NCBI GenBank assembly: GCA_047639615.1
Contig: JBLIOL010000322.1
Location: forward strand, 1 to 6,041
Length of the DNA stretch: 6,041 bases
DNA from: CAYWNK01 sp047639615
Lineage (GTDB): Bacteria; Planctomycetota; UBA1135; GCA-002686595
Direction of reading: 5' to 3'
Below are positions 1 through 5,645 of the stretch, piece by piece; the stretch's first letter is position 1; each line of letters opens with the position of its first letter. The notes beneath the pieces were generated by a model. The model was given only the letters and a program-made list of their open reading frames with translations, was not told the origin of the DNA and did no database searches. The position numbers and the translations under genes were made by a program.

Positions 1-213
1 CCCGTGCACACAGGGCGACGAGTGACCGGCCGGCAACTCCGTCTTCCAAAGCACGTGCTTCTTCGGTCCAAAGTCCAAGGGGATCGCACCTTCGCCCGCC
101 ACCGACAGCCCACCCGGGCCGCGAAACTGAGGCCAAGAGGCCACGTCATCCTGAGCCGAAACGGGCAGGGCGAGCACCCCGCTAGCTAGAATCGCGATCG
201 TCGATATGCGCAT
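1..213 (-). CDS. Exported PQQ-like beta-propeller protein, N-terminal part (runs off left edge)
   Basis: The minus strand from an ATG at 213 is open for 71 codons to the window edge. The product begins MRISTIAILASGVLALPVSA, a Sec signal peptide with an A-x-A-type end (V18-S-A20) followed by Q-D. The mature part starts with W27-P-Q-F-R-G-P-G-G, and further on has L-W-K-T-E-L-P-A-G-H-S-S-P. These are the hallmark opening motifs of secreted PQQ-like/BamB-like beta-propeller proteins common in Planctomycetota, Acidobacteriota and Verrucomicrobiota. Family members are usually about 400 residues or more, so most of the gene is missing. A GAGG Shine-Dalgarno sequence (219-222) sits five bases before the ATG and supports this start. 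The gene is divergent from the DUF4177 gene at 407. The family is a structural class: many members have no demonstrated enzymatic activity or PQQ binding, so the function is unknown beyond periplasmic or outer-envelope location. Confidence 0.87.
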   Translation of the reverse strand, partial: MRISTIAILASGVLALPVSAQDDVASWPQFRGPGGLSVAGEGAIPLDFGPKKHVLWKTELPAGHSSPCVHG

Positions 214-285
214 GAGGGCCTCGATAGGCGCTGATTGCGGGATGCACACATGAAATATGTTCGAGAAGGGTGTGTAGGGTGGGGT

Positions 286-382
286 GTTAACGGCGGCAGT
301 TGGTGCGGCTCGGTATGGTCGTTAACGGCGGCAGTTGGTGCGGCTCGGTATGGTCGCGGTATGGTCGCGGCTCGGTATGGTC
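286..382. repeat. GC-rich tandem repeat block in divergent intergenic region
   Basis: Two perfect adjacent 35-bp copies lie at 286-320 and 321-355. Each begins with the palindrome GTTAAC and ends with the 16-mer GCGGCTCGGTATGGTC. The tail then continues as a shortened piece (GCGGTATGGTC, 356-366) and a third full copy of the 16-mer (367-382). The spacings (35, 11 and 16 bp) are not multiples of three, so the block shifts reading frame and is unlikely to be coding, although one frame stays open through part of it. It lies between the divergent start codons at 213 and 407, just upstream of the probable ribosome binding site of the plus-strand gene. No convincing sigma-70 promoter was recognised in the 193-bp gap. 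Copy number probably changes by slippage. Confidence 0.9.
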
Positions 383-406
383 GGTCAGGACAAGGATGGT
401 GTGCTT

Positions 407-781
407 ATGATGATTCGCGATTGGACGTTGGTGTTGGTGCTCTTGGCGGTTGGTGCGGCGGGCTTGGCCTTTGGGCAGGCGGTGCAGGAGCCGGTGGAGC
501 AAGAGGTGGCAGCCTTTGCGGGGCCGCCCCATCGAACCGGAGCCTGGGAGTACGAGGTTGTCGGCCTGACCGACATCTACGGCTCGACGCTGGACTACCT
601 AAAGGACGCCGTGAGCTCGGACAACGAGAGCAGCCTCAGCGGCCTGCTCGGCCTCGGCAAGAAGGTCGACGATCAACTCGTCGCCAAGACCCGCGACCTG
701 CTTAACGAGTACGGCGCCAAGGGCTGGGAGCTAGTCGAGTACCGCGGCAACGTGTTCGTCTTCAAGCGCCCCAAGAAATGA
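407..781 (+). CDS. Small exported DUF4177 domain protein
   Basis: This 124-residue protein starts MMIRDWTLVLVLLAVGAAGL, a hydrophobic signal peptide or N-terminal anchor, with a plausible cleavage site around A21-F-G-Q-A25. An acidic linker follows (about 26-45). The rest matches the DUF4177 pattern: W47-E-Y-E-V-V strand, a middle insertion with D-Y-L-K-D and S-L-S-G-L-L-G-L-G, then L98-L-N-E-Y-G-A-K-G-W-E-L-V and the terminal F117-V-F-K-R-P. The function of DUF4177 is unknown. Most members are short proteins that are essentially the domain alone, so the export signal and insertion are additions. The start is uncertain: AAGGA at 392-396 is ten bases from the ATG at 407; an in-frame GTG at 401 and ATG at 410 are alternatives. 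A TTG-initiated extension into the upstream repeats (from 335) is unlikely. The gene stands alone on the plus strand and converges on the serine hydrolase gene. Confidence 0.8.
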   Translation: MMIRDWTLVLVLLAVGAAGLAFGQAVQEPVEQEVAAFAGPPHRTGAWEYEVVGLTDIYGSTLDYLKDAVSSDNESSLSGLLGLGKKVDDQLVAKTRDLLNEYGAKGWELVEYRGNVFVFKRPKK

Positions 782-852
782 GTTCTGGGGCCTTGTGCCT
801 GACCCCATTCGAGTTCTGACGATTGGGTTCAGGCACAAAACCTCATAACTCG
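779..852. repeat. Long imperfect inverted repeat (REP/MITE-like hairpin) between convergent genes
   Basis: The whole gap between two convergent genes folds on itself around a centre at 815/816. The core arms are TTGTGCCTGACCCCA (793-807) and TGGGTTCAGGCACAA (824-838), matching at 14 of 15 positions. Outward, 786-790 pairs with 841-845 (one G-T wobble) and 780-784 with 847-851. Inward, 809-811 pairs with 820-822, leaving an 8-nt loop. There are no bulges, only opposed mismatches, giving about 26 Watson-Crick pairs. The left end overlaps the stop codon of the DUF4177 gene and the right end stops two bases short of the hydrolase stop codon. It could block transcription from both sides, but neither side has a T-run, so it is not a classic intrinsic terminator. 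The GTGCCTGACCCC core resembles dispersed palindromic repeats I recall from many bacterial genomes (REP-like), which I cannot verify here. Confidence 0.75.
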
Positions 853-853
853 A

Positions 854-3250
854 TCAGTCGAGGGTGAAGACCTCGTCACTGAATTCGACACCGAGCTCCA
901 CGTTCTCGACGGTCAGGATCATGGTTCCCGACGCGGGATTTTCGATCTCCGTGCGCATGGCAGTGCGGATGCCGTAGACGTCTTTGAAGTCGGAATAGGT
1001 GATCGTCACGGGCAACTTCATGGGGCCGCTAATCGTCACTTGGTTGACGCGCAGTAGATCACCGTTCTCGGCATCGATTCGGTAGGTGCGGCTGGGCAGG
1101 CCAACTTTGGATAGCCGGACAACATGCACAGACCTGCCGTTCACCTCATCCCTGCCAATGACCTCGACCGAGTCGAAGTAGTGGCTCCAGTCACCTTCCA
1201 CCGCCGCTGGGTGGCTGAGGAAGGCCTCGGCCAACTCGTCGCCCTCAAGCTCGTTTGTGCCGCGCAGGGGCACGTGGGACCAAGCGCGCTTGCCGCTCAT
1301 GACGGTCGAGATACGACCGAACTTGCCGAAGTCCATGTGGTTGGCGAAGCGCGCATTACCGCGCACGTAGACCGTTAGAGTTCCGCGCGCACCGGCGTTG
1401 GCCACGAAGACCTTGCCGGAGTACTTCAAGCTAATGTCGTCCGCGAAGCCGGCGATGCGCGCCTCGGTGCTGCGCAGGGCTAGGACCTCATCCAAGCTAG
1501 GGAGCTTCACATCAGCCTCAGCAGCCTTGCGCGTAAAGAGCTTGGCGCCAGCGTTACCGTGGAAGAGGAAGGACTCCACGTTGTCATCGGCGTCGAGCTT
1601 GAAGGTCGCGCCCTGGGCGGGGCGGTCACGCAGTACGGCGTGCCCATCCTCGTCGGGCGTGCCGAAGGCCATGTGGTTGCCGCGGTCTTCGAACACCAAA
1701 TGCCCGCGCGCGAGCAGGACCGTGACCAGCTTGCCGCCTTGGGCACGCACAAAACTGCCCGTGTACTTGTCCAGTGATCCTTTCGGCACCTCGGGAGCGA
1801 TGCTCACACCCTCTCGCGGAACGCTGAAGCGAAAGCCGTTGGCGTGCAAGCGCAGAACGTCCACCTCGCCGGCGGAATCGCGATCGAAGGAGAGCTTGAC
1901 CTGCTCAGTCTTGACCGCACCCCAGACCCCGTTCGCATCTGGACTCTTGAGTGCCATGGGTTCTTGACGCGGCAGCTTGAGAGTCAGTTGCTCCCCCTCG
2001 ATGCCCCCCTCGATGCCCACGTCGAAGGCCGCGTCCCGGAACTTGCCGAAGTTTGCGATGTAGGTGCCGACGTAATCATCGAGAACAACGTCTTCCGTCG
2101 CACCAGCTTCCACCCGCGCCATTTCTTCCGGCCACTCGCCCAGCATGGCATCGAAGACGAGCTCCAAGGACGGTCGCTGCAAGGGCGCCGCGCTCAGGTT
2201 CATGAGCAACACATAGCCCAGCCCCTCCTCCGGGATCATGCCCACCTGAGCACTGAACCCGTCCACGTTACCTCCGTGCTCGACGACCTTGCGGCCCTCG
2301 TACTCGCTGAGCATCCAACCCAGGCCGTAGGACGTGCTCGAGTTCATACTGATCTGCGGCGACCAGCTCTCGAGGATGCTCGCGCGCGACACGAGCCGCT
2401 TTCCGTCGATCTCGCCCTCGCCCAATTGCAAGCGCAGCCACTGGGCCATGTCCAAGACCGTGGAGCTCACAGCGCCCGCCGGCGCGATAACATCCAGATT
2501 GATCAAGGGTGCCGGCACGAGCCCAACGCTCGATTCATCGAAGCGATAGCCCACGGCCAAACGCTCATTCGCCTGGGCACCCGCATAGGAGAGCGCGCTC
2601 GAATCCATACCCAGGGGCTCTAGCAAGCGCGATCGCATGAGCTCCTCCCATGAACTGCCCGCAGCCACGCCCGCTGCCTGCCCAGCCGCCATGTAGGTCA
2701 CGTTGCAGTAGTGGTAGTCCTGGCGGAACTCGCCCCAGGGCTCGGCACCCGCGGCGGTACGCAAGACCTCCTCCCGCGAAGCCTGCCCGCCGATCACCAG
2801 AATCCCCATGCGCGAGAAGCCATGCCGATGGCTGAGCAAGTCGCGCAAGGTGCAAACCGCATCCGGAAGCTCGCTCTGCACCTGCAGATCGAAGTAGGGC
2901 AGGTGCTTCGTCACCGGATCGTCGAGGCCCAGCTGACCTTCATCCACCAGCATGCCCGCCAACGCTGCCGTGAAGGCCTTGGTGGTCGAGCCAACCCCGT
3001 AGACCGTCTCAGCATCCGCCGCCAACTCGCCCTCCACATCAGCCAGGCCAAACCCGCGCGCCCAGATCACCTCATCGTCCTTAACGATGGCGATCGACAT
3101 GCCCGGGATATGCACCTTCTCGCGCGCCCACTCCAAGCTCACCGCAAGCTTGTCTAGGCGCTGTTCCAGAGTTGGCTTTACTTGAGCTGCGGCAACGGCG
3201 GAGAGAGCCAGACCCGCGCTAAGAGAGAGGAGCAAGCGAGATGTAGACAT
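854..3250 (-). CDS. Exported serine hydrolase (beta-lactamase class C/PBP fold) with DUF3471-like and LolA-like C-terminal domains
   Basis: This 798-residue protein begins with a signal peptide, MSTSRLLLSLSAGLALSAVA ending A-A-Q. Residues about 30-375 form a beta-lactamase/D-aminopeptidase-type serine hydrolase. The nucleophile motif is S88-T-T-K91 (S-x-x-K), the second motif Y181-C-N183 (Y-x-N), and the third H325-G-G327 in place of K-T-G, as usual in the esterase/peptidase-like members. Two beta-rich segments follow, each opening with an L-D-x-Y-x-G motif (about 390-480 and 493-575), resembling DUF3471-type domains. Residues about 585-798 look like a LolA/outer-membrane lipoprotein-sorting fold: V-E-V-I-G-R-D-E-V-N-G-R, then T-Y-S-D-F-K-D-V-Y-G, and a terminal F-S-D-E-V-F-T-L. 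Such enzymes hydrolyse peptides, esters or D-amino-acid bonds in the periplasm; the substrate cannot be predicted. The gene lies 89 bp behind the ABC permease and may be the last operon gene. An upstream in-frame ATG at 3313 has a better Shine-Dalgarno sequence, but the signal peptide favours 3250. Confidence 0.88.
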   Translation of the reverse strand: MSTSRLLLSLSAGLALSAVAAAQVKPTLEQRLDKLAVSLEWAREKVHIPGMSIAIVKDDEVIWARGFGLADVEGELAADAETVYGVGSTTKAFTAALAGMLVDEGQLGLDDPVTKHLPYFDLQVQSELPDAVCTLRDLLSHRHGFSRMGILVIGGQASREEVLRTAAGAEPWGEFRQDYHYCNVTYMAAGQAAGVAAGSSWEELMRSRLLEPLGMDSSALSYAGAQANERLAVGYRFDESSVGLVPAPLINLDVIAPAGAVSSTVLDMAQWLRLQLGEGEIDGKRLVSRASILESWSPQISMNSSTSYGLGWMLSEYEGRKVVEHGGNVDGFSAQVGMIPEEGLGYVLLMNLSAAPLQRPSLELVFDAMLGEWPEEMARVEAGATEDVVLDDYVGTYIANFGKFRDAAFDVGIEGGIEGEQLTLKLPRQEPMALKSPDANGVWGAVKTEQVKLSFDRDSAGEVDVLRLHANGFRFSVPREGVSIAPEVPKGSLDKYTGSFVRAQGGKLVTVLLARGHLVFEDRGNHMAFGTPDEDGHAVLRDRPAQGATFKLDADDNVESFLFHGNAGAKLFTRKAAEADVKLPSLDEVLALRSTEARIAGFADDISLKYSGKVFVANAGARGTLTVYVRGNARFANHMDFGKFGRISTVMSGKRAWSHVPLRGTNELEGDELAEAFLSHPAAVEGDWSHYFDSVEVIGRDEVNGRSVHVVRLSKVGLPSRTYRIDAENGDLLRVNQVTISGPMKLPVTITYSDFKDVYGIRTAMRTEIENPASGTMILTVENVELGVEFSDEVFTLD
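1995..2018. repeat. In-frame 12-bp tandem duplication inside the serine hydrolase gene
   Basis: CCCTCGATGCCC occurs twice back to back (1995-2006 and 2007-2018). Read on the minus strand it encodes G-I-E-G twice (residues 412-419 of the hydrolase), within the first DUF3471-like segment between two predicted strands. The duplication keeps the reading frame and probably only lengthens a surface loop. Confidence 0.85.
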
Positions 3251-3304
3251 ATCGGTTCTAGGGACTGGGGACAATGGGATCAGCGGACACCTACAGAAGC
3301 CGAA

Positions 3305-3322
3305 GGGAGCCATTCAGCCCCC
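3305..3322 (-). other. Small hairpin in the permease-hydrolase gap covering an alternative start
   Basis: On the minus strand, GGGGGC (3322-3317) can pair with GCTCCC (3310-3305), with one G-U wobble, around the loop TGAATG. The stem holds the only good purine-rich Shine-Dalgarno-like run of the gap, and the loop holds the in-frame ATG at 3313. No T-run follows, so a terminator is unlikely. It could weaken initiation at 3313 or modulate expression of the hydrolase relative to the ABC genes. It is short enough to be chance. Confidence 0.3.
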
Positions 3323-3335
3323 TTTCGCCAAACTC

Positions 3336-3347
3336 TGATCTAGATCA
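3336..3347. repeat. 12-bp perfect palindrome at the permease stop codon
   Basis: TGATCTAGATCA is its own reverse complement and overlaps the permease TAG stop (3342-3340). It may be a protein binding site, or simply chance composition around the stop codon. Confidence 0.35.
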
Positions 3348-4761
3348 AGTCCGCATGCCGATAGTGCTTCGCGAGGAAGAGGTAGTAGAGGGCCTGAGTT
3401 GCGCCGGCCAAGGCCAACAGCAAGGCTGCTTGGAGTGGGAAGGCAATTTCGACCATGACGCCGGTCCAGATCACCACCACCAATGTTGCTAGTGCGCCGA
3501 ATAGCAGGGTGCCGATCATCAGCAACACCACAGACCATTGTTTGGAGTCTGCTCCAGCGGCAGCCTGGTCGATCCTGAATCGAAACCCCTGTGCCAGAGG
3601 AATCAAGATGGCAGTGGCGATGATCCCTCGGAAGAAGGAAGGCAGGTAACTGAATCCGTAAGTGCCTGCACCCATTCCAACCAACGCGGCGCTTAGGGCC
3701 CCAAAGGTCACAGTAAGGGCCCAGATCATGCGGACGCACTGGCGCAAGCTCAAACGATGGACCAACGCCGTGCGCTGGAGACGCGAGATCGGATAGACCC
3801 AACCACTCTGCAGCATGCTCGGTGCTTGAGTGACAAGCCCCCATGCGGCCGCCGCCTGCATCAACGTAGTCGGAACGATGATCGAATTCTCTACTTGCAC
3901 AGGAGGACCAAACAACACATGAAACGCACTCACATAGCCATCCACCATGGCCTGATCGCTGAAGGCAGGAAAGACGCTCATGAGGGCGACCAGCAGGAAT
4001 GGCCCATAGCTGGTCACGGCGGTCCGTAGGTAGCTCACCCCACCGCCACTACCATGCTCTGCGGCCCGCACCCAGTTCCGAGCACTATTTCCTACCTGCG
4101 CAAGTGTCCAGCGCCGACTACCAGACCGCCGACCTAGCTTGGCCGCCGCCGTGTGGGCCGTTTCATCCGAGTTGAAGGCATTAACGATCAACTGCACATG
4201 CGGCGACTGCAACACCTGGCGCCAGGCACTCGTACTGAACCAACTGGCCGCGCAAGCACTCGCACCCAGTGTCGCAACGGTGGCCGCAAGTACTGAGTGC
4301 TCGAGCATCAGCCCGAAGAAGGCTTCGGCCCAGCTGACGGCCAACAGCACCGACACCCAGAGCAGTGGTGCTGAGCGCTGCAGCACGGAGCTCAACATGA
4401 ACACGAAGAGGAAGCAGGAAAAGCCAACCGGAGGGAGCAATTCGCCGCCTAGTTGGTAGTAGCCCCAGGTCCAGAGCGAGGCCAGGACAAGCCCTAAGCC
4501 AACAACGCTTGCCCCTAACCTGCGCTGGAGTCCTGGCAAGCTCCAAGAGAACAAGCGGCTACGAACATCGTGAATCGTCTGCCCGGCAATCGTGCCAATC
4601 ACTAGGGGCAGGGCCAACATGGAGAGGTTTAGCCGCCTGGCGGGCCCGATGTCACGATCCAGAGTCATGATCAACAACAGCACTAGGAACAGCCCAGCCA
4701 GCGGCACGATCAATACAAAGGCCGGCCTCTGCAGCAGTCGCAGGAAAGCGTAAGCGCCCAT
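3340..4761 (-). CDS. ABC transporter permease, about 12 TM segments (ABC-2-like)
   Basis: This 473-residue integral membrane protein starts MGAYAFLRLLQRPAFVLIVP. Hydrophobic segments are visible at roughly 13-33, 46-62, 83-100, 108-126, 131-150 and 155-175. A polar central loop follows (about 176-248, rich in R/K and containing R-R-S-G-S-R-R-W). Six more lie near 249-266, 295-310, 345-366, 374-392, 409-432 and 435-463. In both halves the second segment is followed by a similar cytoplasmic motif (S-L-P-G-L-Q-R-R at 74-81 and Y-P-I-S-R-L-Q-R at 323-330), the position of the L-P-x-S-R-x-Q element of ABC-2 permeases. The start codon overlaps the ATPase stop as TGATG, fixing the start at 4761 and implying translational coupling; an open frame back to 4974 is the shadow of the ATPase gene. 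It should form the membrane part of an exporter with that ATPase. No family-specific substrate signature is recognised. Confidence 0.85.
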   Translation of the reverse strand: MGAYAFLRLLQRPAFVLIVPLAGLFLVLLLIMTLDRDIGPARRLNLSMLALPLVIGTIAGQTIHDVRSRLFSWSLPGLQRRLGASVVGLGLVLASLWTWGYYQLGGELLPPVGFSCFLFVFMLSSVLQRSAPLLWVSVLLAVSWAEAFFGLMLEHSVLAATVATLGASACAASWFSTSAWRQVLQSPHVQLIVNAFNSDETAHTAAAKLGRRSGSRRWTLAQVGNSARNWVRAAEHGSGGGVSYLRTAVTSYGPFLLVALMSVFPAFSDQAMVDGYVSAFHVLFGPPVQVENSIIVPTTLMQAAAAWGLVTQAPSMLQSGWVYPISRLQRTALVHRLSLRQCVRMIWALTVTFGALSAALVGMGAGTYGFSYLPSFFRGIIATAILIPLAQGFRFRIDQAAAGADSKQWSVVLLMIGTLLFGALATLVVVIWTGVMVEIAFPLQAALLLALAGATQALYYLFLAKHYRHADLI

Positions 4762-5645
4762 CACTTGGCTTTCCCAACAAGCAGCGGGAAGATGCGCTCC
4801 AAGTTGACGGCTTGGGCCGTGATGGAGACCGCGTGGCGGCTGCTGAACTCGTCCACGTCCTGCGCACTCGCAGTGACGATGAGCTGCTGCTGATAACCGT
4901 CCCCGCGCTGCGCGAGCACGAAATCCTCGCGGTACTGGCGCGGCAAGCCGCCTTCCTTCGATGTCACCACCCACTCGGAGTAGCGTTCATGCAGGTCGTC
5001 CAAGCTCGTATCCTCCACCAAGCGCCCGCCCTCCAGGCAGACCACACGGTCGACGATGCGCTCAATGTCGCGCAAGGCGTGGGAGGAGATCACCGTTGTG
5101 TTGCCGTCCTCCCGCAAGAGGTCCATGAGGAACTCGAACATTTGCTCCCGGGCGATGGGATCCATGGCGGCCATAGGCTCGTCGAGCAGCAGCAGCTTCG
5201 GGTGGTGGCAGACAGCGAGGATGATCGCTAGCTTCTGCTGGTTGCCTGGAGAGAGCGCCCCGACCCGCGCGAGGGGATCGAGATCCAACTCCTTCAAGAG
5301 ACGCTCCTCGCGCTCCCGGTCCCAGGTCTTGTAGAAGGACGCCACGTAACGCAGGTGATCCTCCACACGCATCCACACCAAGAAGCGGCTCTCCTGGTGC
5401 ACGCTACCGATCTGCGAGAGCTCTATCTCCCCAAGCTTCTGCACCGGGCAACCGAGGGTTTCACACTGACCACTAGTCGGTAAGTACAGACCGACTATAT
5501 GCCGCAGCAAAGTTGTCTTGCCGCAACCGTTGCGACCGATGAGCCCTACCACGGAGCCCTCCGGCACACTCAAACTGACATCCACGAGCGCGCTCTCCCC
5601 ACTGAAGGACTTGCTCACGCTCTGGAATTCGAAGGCAGGGTTCAT
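4761..5645 (-). CDS. ABC transporter ATP-binding protein (YtrB/CcmA-type)
   Basis: This 294-residue nucleotide-binding subunit powers the adjacent permease. All expected motifs are present: Walker A G37-R-N-G-C-G-K-T-T45, Q-loop glutamine Q84 (V-H-Q-E), signature L131-S-P-G-N-Q-Q-K, Walker B L151-L-L-L-D-E-P157 with catalytic E156, D-loop A159-A-M-D162, and switch histidine H189 in S-S-H. The signature departs from L-S-G-G-Q, which is common in the ABC-2 exporter branch. The C-terminal 75 residues form the accessory domain typical of this branch and end in N-L-E-R-I-F-P-L-L-V. The start at 5645 is supported by GAGGAG eight bases upstream and by the ATGA overlap with the regulator's stop. Its stop overlaps the permease start. 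The sequence and gene order regulator-ATPase-permease match ytr-type exporters, though the substrate is unknown. Confidence 0.95.
   Translation of the reverse strand: MNPAFEFQSVSKSFSGESALVDVSLSVPEGSVVGLIGRNGCGKTTLLRHIVGLYLPTSGQCETLGCPVQKLGEIELSQIGSVHQESRFLVWMRVEDHLRYVASFYKTWDREREERLLKELDLDPLARVGALSPGNQQKLAIILAVCHHPKLLLLDEPMAAMDPIAREQMFEFLMDLLREDGNTTVISSHALRDIERIVDRVVCLEGGRLVEDTSLDDLHERYSEWVVTSKEGGLPRQYREDFVLAQRGDGYQQQLIVTASAQDVDEFSSRHAVSITAQAVNLERIFPLLVGKAK

Noticed and set aside
286..382. CRISPR array
   Set aside because: The repeat units are directly adjacent with no unique spacers, and no cas gene is present.
335..406. N-terminal extension of the DUF4177 protein from a TTG at 335
   Set aside because: The extension would be encoded by the tandem repeats, whose units are not multiples of three, and it would place 24 extra residues before the signal peptide.
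235..705. Plus-strand 156-codon open frame overlapping the DUF4177 gene and the repeats
   Set aside because: It runs in a different frame through the tandem repeats and the DUF4177 gene, is glycine/arginine-rich in composition and has no domain; the DUF4177 frame has a signal peptide and family motifs.
779..852. Calling the intergenic hairpin a classic intrinsic terminator
   Set aside because: No T-run follows the stem on either strand and the arms are much longer than typical terminator stems, so it is listed as a repeat with possible termination activity.
1844..2623. Plus-strand 259-codon open frame opposite the serine hydrolase
   Set aside because: It lies wholly antisense to a gene with clear catalytic motifs, has no recognisable domain, and such long shadow frames are expected in GC-rich coding DNA.
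3314..3844. Minus-strand 176-codon frame overlapping the permease, ending right before the ATG at 3313
   Set aside because: It is an out-of-frame shadow of the permease gene with no recognisable domain.
4762..4974. 71-codon upstream extension of the permease
   Set aside because: It overlaps the end of the ATPase gene in another frame and is R/G/H-rich with no hydrophobic segment; the TGATG overlap gives the natural start at 4761.
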